Under the pieces are notes generated by a model, which was not told the DNA's origin, made no database searches, and was given only the letters and a program-made list of their open reading frames with translations. Both the position numbers and the translations under genes were made by a program. DNA of 64,000 nucleotides from Phylloscopus collybita (lineage: Eukaryota; Chordata; Aves; Passeriformes; Phylloscopidae): positions 3,162,001 through 3,226,000 of the forward strand of contig JAJNNQ010000011.1 in assembly GCA_027886175.1 (NCBI GenBank), in the 5' to 3' direction. Positions 45,049-58,435 of the stretch are shown piece after piece. Numbering within the stretch: position 1 is the stretch's first letter; each line of letters begins with the position of its first letter.

Positions 45049-48000
45049 TTATCTCCAAGTCCCCGGCCCTATCTCCAAGCAGATTCTCTCACTGACTTTT
45101 TTTTCTTCCTGGGTCCTCTTTGGTTTTGGGATTATTCTCCGTGACTTCATTCCCTGTGCTTTTGTATCCGTTTCAGTTAATACCATTGGAATGATCACTA
45201 GGTTTTTTGGCTCCTGATCTGAATTCCTTGGGGTTCCCAGGGGCTGGTCCGTGGTGTTGTGGGATTTGTTCTGGTGGCCGTTCATCTTTTCCCCATTTTT
45301 GGGTGCTCCATCCAGCCAGGGCTGCATGAATTTGTCTCTTTTCTGTAGTTAAGTCATCACATTCTTGGATTCCCAACTGATTTCTCTGAACTTGTGGCAG
45401 CAGAAACACTCCAGTGCTCTGATGCTCCCTGTGTGACACAGACAGGGACAGCACATGTTGGAGTGGGGAGAGGGGTGATTGCCTCCCACTTATTTTAGTG
45501 AAGCTTTCTCAACATTCTCCGTTTGCTGTTTCCCTTTGCAGCTGAACCCATTTCTGTTGCAGAGTCAGAGATCCTCACTCCGGGCTCTGCCTTTAGCTGT
45601 GCAAATTCTGTCTTTGTGAGCAGGCAGAGCTTGGGCTGAGGGACAGAGGGAATCAGCCCAATTCCTGCCCCAGGCAAGGAGCCCCTGGTGCATTGTCCAC
45701 ACTTTTCCCCAGCAGGGTTAATTTGCATTTCTAAAGCTCCTCTCCTGGCTGCCTGGAGAAATTTCTCTTTCTGGGCAGGCACTGAATGACTCACATTTGG
45801 CCCCCGGGCAATCTGCGTTTTCTCTTGTTTTCTCTTTTTTTCTTTTCTTTTTTTTTTTTTCTTAACATAGTCTATTAACTTTTTATCCGTTATTGGTTAC
45901 CTTGAAAGGCTCTTCTGGTTTTCCAAATCTAATCTGAAGGTGAACTTTGAAAAACACATTTACCAAAATTTTCTGATCACTGAGAGCCACACACAAACAC
46001 ACACAAAACATTCTAAAGCAATCAAAGTTTTTCAAGATCTTCTCCTAAGACTACAAATTGATTCTCACACCCCTGGCTCAACCCTAACTGACAATATAAA
46101 AGTAGGATTATTGCAAAAAATTATCTAATGGTAATTTTGTTACTGAAACTGTGGGAAAAGCCAAAACTCTCCAACAATATCTTCAGTGTTAGAGAGTCAA
46201 GGCATTACTTGATTCTGTCCAGGATTGGCAACAGAAATCATTTCATCCACACATAGCCCGGTGTGCAGAGAAAATCATTCCATGACATGTGAGCTTTACT
46301 TGGTTTTTCCTAAATTTTTTACTGTCTGAACCCATAGAAATCCCTTGGTTTGATGTTCATTGCTTCCAAGTTGCTGAGGTCTCAGGATTTGATTTCCTGT
46401 TGGACCCGGATTCCTTTGCCTCTGATGTTAATCAGGTCTGCACTGCTGGAATTCCTTCTCAGCCTTTTCCAGCCCAGGTGTCTGCAGCTCTTCCAGGGGC
46501 AGTGTCTGGGCTGGGTGTTGGTTGCTGGTTGCTGATGGGCGTTGATGTTTTGTTGATGGTCGTTCTCTCTGTGGGGATCTTTTGGGCTCTTCCCAGTCTG
46601 GTGAGATGTTCAACTCATCTCTGCTGAGTGCTGTAACATCCCTTCAAATAAAACCTTGAAAATTCCTTTCCCCGGGGCAAAGGCCAACCGAGGCTGAGTG
46701 GAGAAATGAAATCAAAACCAATTTTAAAGTCGGTCTCTTTTCCACCCATCTAAGCCCAGCCAGCCCAGAGTGTGAGTGTGGCTGAGGCCCAGAGTGGAAT
46801 TCTCCCGGTGTCTCCCCAGCCCCTGTGGCAGTGCAGGCACAGAAAGCCCTGAAGCTGCAGCAGTGGCAGCAAGGATTGGCCCGCAGTGCCTGGAGATGCC
46901 AAGGGAGGGTGCCCAGGCAGAGCATTCCAGCAGAGGATCTGTGGGCAGGCACAGGGGCTTCCCCCGCTGTGGAGCCCTGGCTGCTGCTCCCTTGCCTTCA
47001 GTGCAGGCTCAGCCGTGGCCTGTTTGACATTCCCAGGCAATTCCAGTTCCTTTGCTGAGCCTGGGAGAGCCATGGCTGGGGCATCAATCATTTGGGGTTT
47101 TTATTTTCTCCAGCTTTGTTCTCTTTCTCGTGTCCATCCCATAACACTGAGGCTGTCTGGGGTTACAAAGTCACACAATGTTCTGGCTGGAGCAGAGAAT
47201 CCTCAGTGCAGGTCCTGCAATTTCCTGCTAATCCTCAGAATTGTCAGAGCTTCTTTTTAGTCCTGGGTAAGGTTACTTCTGAGATTCTTTGGACCTTCTC
47301 TGGGTAAATACGCCAGAAAACTTCAGACAAAATATGTCCCAAATATTTAATCTTTTTCTCGACCACTTCTGCTTTTTTATCAAATACTCCAAGATGCTTT
47401 TTAGCCTGAAAACTGAGCCATTTCACAGAGGCTTCTTCTACCACTTCTTCTTGTCCTCCTGACTGGAGCTGGAGTCACCCACACCCTGCATTAACCCAAT
47501 CCCTGGGGGTGAGGTAAATTCTTTTGATGTTTTCTGCAAGACTGGCCCCAATCAGGCTGGTGCTTCCCTGCATCCCTGCAGCAGGACCGTCCATGTCTTT
47601 CCCACTTTCCCTTCTCCCTCTTGTTCCCACTCCAAGGCCAAACCCTGTTCACCATCCTGTGTGAGTGGGCATCCCCAGAAAGCATCTTTTCCATCAAGGG
47701 CTGAATGGGAGCAGTGTGAGGAGGGAACCTGGTTCCAGATGGTGTCAGGATCTGGGACTGTGGGGTGCCTGGGTTTTAGAATCTCGTTTATTGTTCTTAG
47801 GTCCTGCACCATTCTGTGGATTCCATCTGATTTCCTGCCTGGCAGCACAGGAGCATTACAGGGAGAGATCCCTGGCTCCAAAAGCCCTGCCTTTCCCAGG
47901 GGCTCAAGAACAGGCTGTGAGCCCTTCCTTCCCTCCCTAGGAATAGGGGATTGCTTTTAGACCCCACTTGTCCTGGTGGCTTCAGAGGAATTTGGAGAGG

Positions 48001-48886
48001 CTGGGGATCTGATTTTCCCAATTTCCCTGGGGCTGCCCACACTTCTGGGTTCACTTCAGCCCAGGCCTTGCCAGATATTTGTCACAGAGGCACAGGAGAA
48101 CTAGCCTCTCTGTCAACTTTGACAAGATTAATTTGCATTCCCAATTTAGCCATCAAATCCCTTCCCAGTGAATGACAATCACATTTAGGAGCAAATGAAA
48201 ATTCCTGCATTTCCAACCCATCCCCACCTCTGCTAATAGTGGTTGAATAAAACACAGCTGATCATCTTTCCCACTTATTTTCTGTATAATCAAAGACATT
48301 TTTGGCCTTTTCCCCCCTTAGGTGTGAGATGGAGAGTGGATGGAGAGGCCCCTGTGTCTGTGAGGAAAGGCCTCCTGTCGATGCAGAGCCACCCTGAATG
48401 TTCTCCAGGGCTCCAGTGCGGTGGGTCCCTGGTGTGCTGGGAGCTCTGCCACCCCTCCCAGTCCATGTCCCTGCAGGGCTGGACTTGCTGCTGGTGAGGG
48501 TGCTGCTGTCTGTGCTTGCAGTGTCCTTGTGGCCTGCAGCTGGCAGCCTGATTCCTTGCCAGGGGCTGTTTGGGTCGGCTCTCCCCTGCCCAGGAGGGCA
48601 ATGCCTCTGCCAGGTCCTTGTGGCCAAGCCAGTGCCCTGGGTGCTGGGGCCCCCTTGGGCCCTGGGCTTGATCCCTCAGGGGCTGTAGAAACTCTGCCAT
48701 GGCCTTTGCCTTCCCCTTGGCCTTTTCCTCCTCCCTTCTTGCCTTCTTCCCCTGCTGTGCCTTTGTGACCAAGTGCTGCAGGGGCTTCTTCTGCCCCTCC
48801 TGCAGCCCCCCTGAGTGCCTGTGGGTGCTCATCCTCAGACAGCTGCTGAGCTTTCTGCAAAACCATTCATTTCTGCAGGGACCCAA
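45049..48886 (-). mobile_element. ERV1 relic antisense in copy B intron
   Basis: Same element as in copy A. 48886-48262: gag tail and protease edge. 47881-47552: reverse transcriptase (SPCNAPVLPGRKSDG, KDAFWGCPL). 47444-47244: RT thumb, better preserved than in A (VEKKIKYLGHILSE). 47091-46750: connection. 45454-45049: env (HREHQSTGVFLLPQVQRN), truncated compared with A. All parts are degenerate. Confidence 0.75.
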
Positions 48887-49430
48887 ACAAAGTCATTCAA
48901 GGATAATCTGGATCCTTGCAGGTGGAATCCACATTTCCCATCATCTTCCTCTTTTCCATCATCCTTGTTCTTACCACAGCGATTCCTGCTGCTGCTTCTT
49001 GCCTTCACCATATTCCTGCACACTGCCCTTCACCCTTTCCCTTCCCAGCACACCAACACTATCCATCCCCTGTTGTCCAAATCCCTTCTTGATTTCCCTA
49101 ATTGCCCCCCTGGGTGTCCATGTCCTTAATTACCTCTGGGAAAATGTGCAAACTGCCTCGACATTCTCCCAAGGGACCCTTCAGAGATATTTTGGGATCT
49201 TCCTCCCTTTTGCTGGCATCCCTTCCTGGGTTTCCCTTTTCCACCCTGCATGGGTGCCCTTCCATGTTTCTCCCCTGAAGATCTCAGTATCCCCCCTGAT
49301 GAGATTTTCAGTGCTCTCTCCCTGCTGACTCTTCCCAGCCCCCCCTGATCTGTCACTCGTCTGTCTCCTGGACACTCTCAGGACTACAATCAATCCTGGG
49401 GGCAGGAGGAGAAGGGAAGGAGAAGCAGGG

Positions 49431-50816
<1,386 letters not shown>

Positions 50817-51459
50817 AGGGAAGCCCTGGGAGTGCCCTGAGAGCGGGAAGAGCTTCGTGCGCTGCTCCAGCTCCATTCCCCGTGGGAGGATCGGTGTTGG
50901 ATGATCCCCAGTGACCCCTGATGGGCAGAGCTGTGGTGATACCTGATCTTGGTGATCCCTGTTGGAAAGACACCTGGCTGGGGGGCTCCACGTCTTCCTG
51001 GCTCCCCATGGGCACCTGGATGAACGCAGGGGCAGGAACATCCATCAGGACACAGACAGACACTGGGAATTCCTTGGGGAGTGCGGATTTTTTGACTTTC
51101 AACCCCAGAAAATCTTTTGTGTTCAATCTTATCTTCTGGTGGCCTCAAGGAATACTGGATGGTCTTGGAAGTCTTTTCCAGCCTCTGGGATACCACAGTT
51201 TTGATTTCCTATTGCTCAACGACATCTTCCACAGCCAGATGGTGATGAACTGAGGCAAATATCAAGATTTTGGAGACAGTGGGGTGGAAACCCCCCCAGA
51301 AAAGGTTCTTCCCTCCCACCCAAGCTCGTGGATCCTCAGCTGGCACGGATACAGAAATCATTTTCTTTTGGCCTTGATTTTCTTTTCATTTGTCTTCATC
51401 CCTTTAAAAAAAAATCCAAGACTGGGATAAAAATGAGGAAATTGAACTAAGACCTGGTG
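50817..51459 (+). other. 3' flank of zinc-finger copy B
   Basis: 50817-51200 matches the 3' flanks of the other copies. After 51200 the sequence is unique in this window, with an A-rich run at about 51405. No gene is seen. Confidence 0.5.
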
Positions 51460-51690
51460 AAGACATGGGGAGAGATAGACATGGAGAGTGACATGGGGAC
51501 ACATGGACATGGAGGGTGACGTGGCCATTCATGGGGACACAGGGGGACACGGGCTCAGATGGAGATGTGGGGGACAATGACAGGGATGGAAACGTGGTGG
51601 GGAGACAGCCATGGGTGAGGCCATGGTGGGACATGGCCAGTGACATGTGGGGACATGGCCATGGCCAGTGCCATGGGGAGAACTCTCAGG
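51460..51690 (+). repeat. GACATGG-type degenerate minisatellite
   Basis: Irregular GACATGGGGA / GACATGGCCA / GGGGACA words repeated across about 230 bp; no regular unit length. Confidence 0.55.
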
Positions 51691-51772
51691 GTCTGTGGGG
51701 GATGCTGGGTGTGAGGGAGTTGAGGGTTCCTGGGAGGGCCTTTGGGCTTGCTGAGGGCTTTGGGGACCCCAG

Positions 51773-52138
51773 GATGAGCGGCTCCGGCAGCACTGGGAGA
51801 CCCTGGTGGACGTTCTGGGGCAGCTGCTCAAGGAGCCCCTGACCTGGAGTCCCAGGCAGGCATTGGGCTCCTGGAAGGGAATGAACCTTGTCCCCAGGAG
51901 GGAAATCCCAGCAGCCCCAGGGTGTTGGGGGCAGCTCAGAGGCCACAAGAGGGAGGGGAAAGCCAGACAGAGCTGTCCCTGTCCAAAACTGCCCCCCCAA
52001 AATCCCCCAAACTCATAGATTCTTTGCAGGAAAAAGCTGCCAAGGAGGTGCCTGAATTAAGGGAAAGGAGGGATGAGACCCCTAGACTGAGCAGGAGGGG
52101 CCTGGAACCACCAAACCCAAGCTTGGGTGTCTTGGGTT
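51773..52138 (+). pseudogene. two exon-like pieces of an unidentified helical gene
   Basis: After GGGGACCCCAG the frame reads DERLRQHWETLVDVLGQLLK and then EPLTWSPRQ without a clear donor. After TCTTTGCAG (52029) a second piece reads EKAAKEVPELRERRDETPRL. Both are charged and helical in style, like F1-F3, but not alignable by eye. No start or complete frame is found. Low confidence; may be a decayed relative. Confidence 0.3.
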
Positions 52139-52198
52139 ATGCAACCAAAAATCTGTTTTCTATTTCATTTGTTGAAAGCAGCTGGGGAGATGTTTATC

Positions 52199-52842
52199 TG
52201 TTGTTGTGGTGGATTTTTATTGTGTTTCCAATTGCAGCTCAGTTTTTATGGTCAGTTTTATACACCACCCATATTTTGTATTGTTACAGCATATTTTATC
52301 CCTAATTCATTGTTCCTTTCCCCCTGTATTGTTGGTTTTGCCGTGGTTGTCTGTCTTCCCTAGACCTGCCCTTCCCTCCTCCTACAGAATTGTCAATCCT
52401 TCCCTCACCCTGCCCCTTCTTCCAGACCCTTCCCTGTCAATCCCCCAACCTTCAACACCCCAGTGGTTGGTTTAAACTGTTCCCTCCCCTTGTGTTCTTT
52501 CATTGCTCTGTGCATTGTACTCCCCGCCTTATGTTCCTCCCCCATGTCACCCTCATTGGTTGGAAATTGTATCCTCTCCCCAGACCTCCCCCACTTATAA
52601 GCCCCTGCAAGCCCAGGTTCTGTGCCTTTTTCTGTCCCTGACCCTCTGGGCAATAAACACCTTTGGAAATCCCCCAGAAGGCCTCTCCCTGTCCCTTGTC
52701 CCTGCCCTGGACGCGTGCCACCTGTGCTATAGAGCAGCTGTGCCCTGCAGCTGCACCCCGGATTGCCTGGCTTTCTGGGGGCAGCCCACTCCTGGCGCCG
52801 GTGCCGGGAGCTGGCTGGGCTGAGGGACACCGGCATCGTGTC
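52199..52842 (+). mobile_element. LTR of family X, uninterrupted copy
   Basis: Starts TGTTGTTGTGGTGG, with CACTTATAAGCCCC (TATA-like, about 52590) and GGCAATAAACACC (about 52648), ending near CGGCATCGTGTCC. Reverse of 41489-42437. Provides the empty site for the nested 302-bp LTR. Confidence 0.7.
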
Positions 52843-52974
52843 CTGTCCCCATTTCTTTGCCTGGGAGCCCCTGAATTTTCTGAGTTATAATAATTTGGAG
52901 GGATGGAGTTTACATTCTCCACTCCAAGGGAGGTTCTGGCTTTCCCTGGCACACACCTGTCTTTCAAACTAACA
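52843..52974 (+). mobile_element. LTR end fragment related to 17819-17945
   Basis: CCTGTCCCCAT, TATAATAATTTGGAGG, CCACTCCAAGGGAGG and CACACCTGTCTTTCAAACTA align with the reverse complement of the block at 17819-17945. The end is CAAACTAACA. Confidence 0.6.
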
Positions 52975-53444
52975 GCATTCTCTGAATTAGTTATAATATA
53001 AAAGTCAGTTATAATAGAAAAGTTAGCTATAATAGTTACACTGTAAAAGCATTTTAGCATTCTGCAGTCTCTAGTTTAATTTTTTCTAAGGCCTATGATT
53101 TAAAATCAATTTATTACACTGCCATTTCTGTCGGCTATGCAGTGTACACACAAACTGATAGATTGTGTTACACCAAAAAGCAGCTGAAAGAAATTATAAA
53201 TTGCACTGTATCAAAATCCTTGTGATCAATGACAACATGCAAAAGCTGACATGTGAATGCAAAAGCCAATATTGTATTGTCATTGATATTGTCATTGATA
53301 TTGTCATTGATATTGTCATTTATAACTCCCTCTGCTTCAGGCACCAAGGGAGATCATTCACCCACCTGCCCCTGCATCCCTGAGTGTCCCCAAGTGTCCC
53401 CAGTGAGGTCACCCCAGGAATTCCCATCAGGGTGTGGGACAGTT
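52975..53444 (-). other. 3' flank of F2, with 12-bp tandem repeat
   Basis: Homologous to 56190-56821 beyond F3. 53276-53325 is ATTGTCATTGAT repeated about four times. The F3 flank has the same array at 56455-56510 with more variation. Shared AT-rich words (GTTATAATATAAAAG, GATAAAATC-like) mark the rest. Confidence 0.65.
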
Positions 53445-54696
53445 TCAATGAAAATCTCCAAAAAATTCCCAAATTTGTCTCAAACACTGTGCAGGGAGAG
53501 AGGAGTGGACAAGTGACACCAGCCATGTTCCCAATGATGTCACAACGGTGACATCACTGTCCCACAGCAGGCTCGGGATGTCCTTGATGGCTCTTCGGCA
53601 CCTCTTCGGCCACCCTGCGGTGAATGGGGCCACCGGAGCCGCACGAGGGATCCGAGAGGAGGGTGTGGATGTCCCCAAGTGCCCCCAGCAGGCGATTTTG
53701 GCCAGAGAGCTGGCCTGCTGCAGCAGCTCAGCCGTGGGCACCAAGGCCTCGGGGACATCGCAGGATCCCTCCTTTGTCCCCTCCAGAGCCAACTCGATGA
53801 CCCCGAGCTGGCGCTGCAGCTCCCAGGGGAACACGGAGGCTTCGTCATAGGCGGCCACCAAGCGCCCCAGCAGCTCCAGGGCCACTTTCGCCACCGGCCT
53901 GTCCCCAGCTGTCCCCTGGCCGGCGGTCTGGTCCCTCAGGTCCCCGGGCTGGGTGGTGGCGGTGGCCTCAGCGGTGGCCTTGGCAGCGCCCGCGTCCTCC
54001 CAGGCACGGCGCAGTTTGGTGGCTTCCCCATCCACCCACCACCAGCTCCTCATGAGCGAGTCCACCGACTCCTGCCAGGCTCTGAGCACCGGCGTCACAA
54101 GGGCCCAGGTGGCCCCCGGGGTGTCCCTGAGGGTGGCCAGGGCCTCGCCCAGGCAGGTGACATCGCGGTGCTCCAGGGAGGTGGCATTGTGGTGGCGCAG
54201 AGCGTTACAAAGTTGCCGGGTGAACATCTCCAGGGCTTTGCGCAGGGACTCTGGGTGCATGGCCAGCAGCACGTCCCCGTCTGGCCTGGTCACGGTGGCC
54301 GCCAGCTCGCCCAGGGCATCCACTGTGGCCTCCAGTGCCTTCAGCAGCTGGGGAGGGGACAGGGGAGGTGGCATTGACCTCATGGCACTTCTGGCCTCCT
54401 GGAGTGGCCCCCGTGACCTCCCGGGGTCCCCTTTGTTCCCTCCCTGGAGGCCTCAGCTGTCCCCTCTCTCCCTCTGTCACCTCCTCGTCCCCTCTGCCAC
54501 CCCCCTGCCACCCTCTGTGTCCCCTCTGCCACCCTCAGTCCTCTCCACCCCTCTGTCACCTCCGTGCTTCCCACCACACTCTCCTGTCCCCTTTGGGACC
54601 CTGTGTCCCCTCCTGCCAACCCCGTGTCCCCTCTGTTCCCCTCCCCGTCCCCTCCCCCACCCCGCGCCGGGATTGTCACACCTCTTGAGTCTCCAT
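53445..54696 (-). CDS. F2: second copy of the unrecognised helical family, frame-damaged
   Basis: Exon 1 METQE (54696-54682), exon 2 from 54347 after CCCCAG, reading LLKALEATVDALGELAATVT and continuing to 53445; about 305 residues as read. Shared blocks: NATSLEHRDVTCLGEALATL, DTPGATWALV, RAWQESVDSLMRSWW, VALELLGRLVAAYDEASVFP, AIKDIPSLL. An Ala/Thr-rich insert (AAKATAEATATTQPGDL) is shared with F3. Near the C-terminus one indel takes the frame away (LAKIACWGHLGTSTP where F1 has LATCHLLGTLGDIRT) and another restores it. A third, at the normal stop, replaces it with a 36-residue extension. The promoter side is followed by a kilobase minisatellite. Likely decaying, though still open throughout. 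Confidence 0.5.
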
Positions 54697-54854
54697 GGCC
54701 GCTGGGGACACTCCGGGGGGGGACATGCCCGGTGGCACTCGAGGAACAGACGGGTCCCGGTGCGGCCCCTCAGCCCCCGCGCCCGCCGCTGCCACAGCCG
54801 GGGTGAGAGCAAGGGGGGGAGAGGAAGCGTGTGCGGGCACCAGACCGCCCCAGA

Positions 54855-55905
54855 GACGGGGAGGGGACAGGGCACAGGGCACAGGGCAGAGGGCACAGGG
54901 CACAGGCACAGGCACAGGGCACAAGTCACAGGTCACAGGCAAAGGCACAGGCACAGAGCACAGGCACAGGGCACAGGGCACAGGCACAGGGCACAAGTCA
55001 CAGGTCACAGGCAAAGGCACAGGACACAGAGCACAGGCACAGGCAGAGGACACAGAGCACAGGGCACAGGCACAGGCACAGGCACAGGGCACAGGGCACA
55101 GGGCACAGGCACAGGGGACAGGCACAGGGCACAGGGCACAGGCACAGGGCACAGGCACAGGGCACAGGCACAGAGCACAGGGCACAGGCACAGAGCACAG
55201 GGCACAGGCACAGGCACAGGCACAGGGCACAGGCACAGGGCACAGGCACAGGACACAGGGCACAGGCACAGGCACAGGCACAGGGCACAGGGCACAGGGC
55301 ACAGGCACAGGGCACAGAGCACAGGCACAGGCACAGGCACAGGGCACAGAGCACAGGCACAGGCACAGGGCACAGGGCACAGGGCACAGGCACAGAGCAC
55401 AGGGCACAGGCACAGGCACAGGCACAGGGCACAGGGCACAGGGCACAGGCACAGAGCACAGGGCACAGGGCACAGAGCACAGGCACAGGGCACAGGGCAC
55501 AGGCACAGGGCACAAGTCACAGGTCACAGGCAAAGGCACAGGCACAGAGCACAGGCACAGGCAGAGGACACAGAGCACAGGGCACAGGCACAGGCACAGG
55601 GCACAGGGCACAGGGCACAGGCACAGGGGACAGGCACAGGGCACAGGGCACAGGCACAGGGCACAGGCACAGGGCACAGGCACAGAGCACAGGGCACAGG
55701 CACAGAGCACAGGGCACAGGGCACAGGCACAGGGCACAGGCACAGGCACAGGGCACAGGCACAGGGCACAGGGCACAGGGCACAGGCACAGGGCACAGGG
55801 CACAGGCACAGGCACAGGCACAGGGCACAGGGCACAGGGCACAGGCACAGGGCACAGGCACAGGGCACAGGCACAGGCACAGGCACAGGGCACAGGCACA
55901 GGCAG
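54855..55905 (+). repeat. CACAGG/CACAGGG minisatellite, about 1.05 kb
   Basis: A mixture of hexamer CACAGG and heptamer CACAGGG units with a few AAGTCACAGG and AGAGGACACAGA variants. Larger blocks (for example the AAGTCACAGGTCACAGGCAA word near 54918, 54996 and 55513) recur. With almost no T in the unit, no stop codon can form in any frame, which explains long open frames on both strands. It lies just upstream of F2 exon 1. F1 has only a short CCTGTCC-type tract in the same place (38533-38605). Confidence 0.9.
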
Positions 55906-55976
55906 TGTGTGCAGGCACTGCACTCCCCCAGAGCAGCAGCCGGGGCAGAGCTCTCTGCCTCCCACGGCCGGAGCGG

Positions 55977-56170
55977 GGATTGATGTTCCAGGAACTCTCG
56001 TTTGGTTCCAACCTCTGACTTCTCTGCGAGACATCCCATAGATCACATCCATTTATTTTATTTCTTCTCCACCCAGGTCCCACCGTGTTGTTCCACACTC
56101 CCTGGTAAATTAATAAATTCTTCTCGGGCACTCTGGTTTCTGTCACTGTTATCACCAGCCCGCAGATGTG
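55977..56170 (-). repeat. block homologous to 37975-38160 (inverted)
   Basis: The reverse complement carries GATAACAGTGACAGAAACCA, GAAATAAAATAAATGGAT and AGAGTTCCTGGAACAT, as upstream of F1. This marks the edge of the F1/F2 inverted duplication. F3 lacks it. Confidence 0.75.
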
Positions 56171-56189
56171 AGAAACAATAGAATTTTTT

Positions 56190-56821
56190 TACACCATTCT
56201 CTGAGTTTGTTATAATATAAAAGTTACTTAGAAGTATAAAAGCATTTCAGCATTGCACAGTCTCTATTTTATTATTTTGCTGAGGCCTATGATATAAAAT
56301 CAATTTATTACACTGTTGGCTATGCAGTGCACAAACTGATAGATTGTTTTATACCAAAAAACAGCTGAAAGGAATTATAAATTGTATTGTATCAAAATCA
56401 TTGTGATCAATAACAATGTGCCAAAGCCAATACATGAATGCGAAAGCCAATATTGCATTGTCATTGATATTGTCATTGAAATTGTCATTGGTATTGTCAT
56501 TGATAACCCCCTCTGCTGCAGGCACCGAGGGGGCTCATTCACCCCCTGCCCCCGCATCCCTGAGTGTCCCTGAGTGTCCCCAGGTGTCCCTGAGCATCCC
56601 TGAGCATTCCTGAGTGTCCATGAGTGTCCCTGCATGTTCCCTGAGTGTTCCCAGTGACGTCAGCCCAGGAATTCCCATCAGGGTGTGGGACACTTGGAAT
56701 GAAAATTTCCTGAAAATTCCCCAAATTTGTCTCAAATCCCACATGGTGAGTGGTAGGGGACAAGTGACACCAGTGATATTCCCAGTGGCATCGCAGCCCC
56801 AATGATGTCACAGCGGTGACA
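56190..56821 (-). other. 3' flank of F3, with ATTGTCATTGAT repeat
   Basis: Direct copy of the F2 3' flank. 56455-56510 is the variant 12-bp array (ATTGTCATTGAT/AAATTGTCATTGG). 56560-56660 has CCTGAGTGTCC-type repeats. Confidence 0.65.
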
Positions 56822-58149
56822 TCACTGTCCCCCCAGCAACCTGGGGATGTCCTCGATGGCTTTTTGGCACCGCTCGGCCACCGCGAGGACACAAGAGCCA
56901 CCAGGGCCACTGGGGTCACCAGGGCGGTTCCCGAGGAGCCTGTGGATGTCCCCAAGTGCCCCCAGCAGGTGACGCGTGGCCAGGTGGGCACTGGCCTCCC
57001 ACAGCCGCTCGGCCTCGGCCACCATGGCCACCAAGTCGGCCTCAGGGGCATCGGTGGACCCCTCCGTTTTCTTCTCCAGGGCGGCCTCGATGTCCCTGAG
57101 CGGGCGGATCAGCTCCCTGGAGAGCGCTCTGGCGTTCTCACACGTGTGCACCAAGCGCCACAGCAGCCTCCGGGCCACCTTCTCCTCCCACCCCCTCCTG
57201 GGGGCCGCCCCCGCCTGCTTGGTGGCTGCCACGGCCTCTTCCCTGGCCGCGGTGGCCGCTGCCACCTGGGCGTCGTGCTCGGCCAGTGCCGAGGCCGGGG
57301 TCACCTGTGGCTGCTGGGCCGTGGCCACCAGGTTGTCCCCAGCTGTCCCCTGGCCAGTGGCCTGGCCCTGCAGGTCCCTGGGCTGCGCAGTGGCGGTGGC
57401 CTTGGCGGTGGCCTTGTCCTGCCAGGCTTCAGAGAGCTCCTCGGCCTCCCAGACCAGCAGGAACCAGCTCTCCCCAAGCAGAATCACCGACTCCTGCCAG
57501 GCTCTGAATGCAGCTCTCACATTGGCCCAGGTGGCCCCCGGGGTTGTGCCGAGGGCGGCCAGGGCCTGGCTCAGGGAGGTGACATTGTGGCGCTCCAGGT
57601 AGGTGACATTGTGGTGGCACAGGGCGTTAGGGAGGCTCCAGTTGAATGTCCTCAGGCGTGAGAACAGGGACCTTGGGAACACGATCGGCTGCGCGTTCCT
57701 GCGTGGCGCGGTCACGGTGGCCACCAGCTCGCCCAGGGTGGCCACCGTGATCACCAGCGCCTCCAGCATCTGGGAAGGGGACTGCTGGGGAGGGCACAGG
57801 GGAGGTGACAGGGACCTCGTCGCACTTGTGGCATCCTGGGGTGGCCTCTGTGTCCTCCCGAGATCCCCTTTGTCCCCTCCCTGGTGGGCTCAGCTGTCCC
57901 TTCTGTCCCTTTGTCACCTCCTTGTCCCCCCTGCCAACCCCCGCTGTCCCCTCCTGCCACCCTCCCGCTGTCCCCGCCTCACCGCCACCCTCGGTCCCCT
58001 CCACCCCTCTGTCACCTCCTCCCTTCCTCCCACGCCTTCCTGTCCCCTTTGTGACCCCCTGTCCTCTCTGCCACCCTCATGTCCCCCCATCCCTTTTTGC
58101 CCCCCCCGCACTGGGATTGTCGCACCTTGCGGGGCTCCAGGAGCTCCAT
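56822..58149 (-). CDS. F3: third copy of the unrecognised helical family, intact
   Basis: Exon 1 MELLEPRK (58149-58126, donor GT), exon 2 57769-56822 after TTCCCAG starting MLEALVITVATLGELVATVT; about 323 residues. It has the family blocks NVTYLERHNVTSLSQALAAL, TPGATWANVRAAFRAWQESV, LGESWFLLVWEAEELSEAWQ, RRLLWRLVHTCENARALSRE, PLRDIEAALEKKTEGSTDAP, AERLWEASAHLATRHLLGAL, and ends KAIEDIPRLLGGQ. The central Ala-rich insert is longest here (PASALAEHDAQVAAATAARE). NVT and NWS sequons occur, but no signal peptide is seen, so cytosolic or nuclear location is more likely. Several amphipathic helices suggest a bundle or coiled coil. Function unknown. This and F1 are the best candidates for working genes. 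Confidence 0.6.
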
Positions 58150-58435
58150 GGCCTTTGGGGATCCTCTGGGGACCCTCCGGGGGCGAACAGGACCCGGTGA
58201 CAGTGGCAGACACGCGCGGATGTGGCGCGGCCAGGAGGAAACAGGAAGAGGAAACAGAGGCGGCTCCACTCCCCCCACACCCACTGCAAGGTCCCCAGTG
58301 TCCCCCTGAGTGTCCCCAATAGGCCCCAATGTCCCCCCCCATGTCCCCAACAAGGTCCAAGTGCCCCTCGATGTCCTGTTGGTGACACTGAGGACACACT
58401 GGGGCCCTCATGGGGACACTGCGGGGACATCGAGG

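Noticed and set aside
53953..56052. Very long open frames on both strands (up to 676 codons) with Gly-Thr-Gly-His-Arg or Cys-Ala-Leu-Cys-Pro repeats
   Set aside because: The CACAGG/CACAGGG array contains almost no T and cannot form a stop codon in any frame, so the frames are compositional.
53953..57661. Plus-strand frames opposite F2 and F3
   Set aside because: Antisense shadows; the sense strand has splice sites, conserved motifs and ATGs in matching positions.
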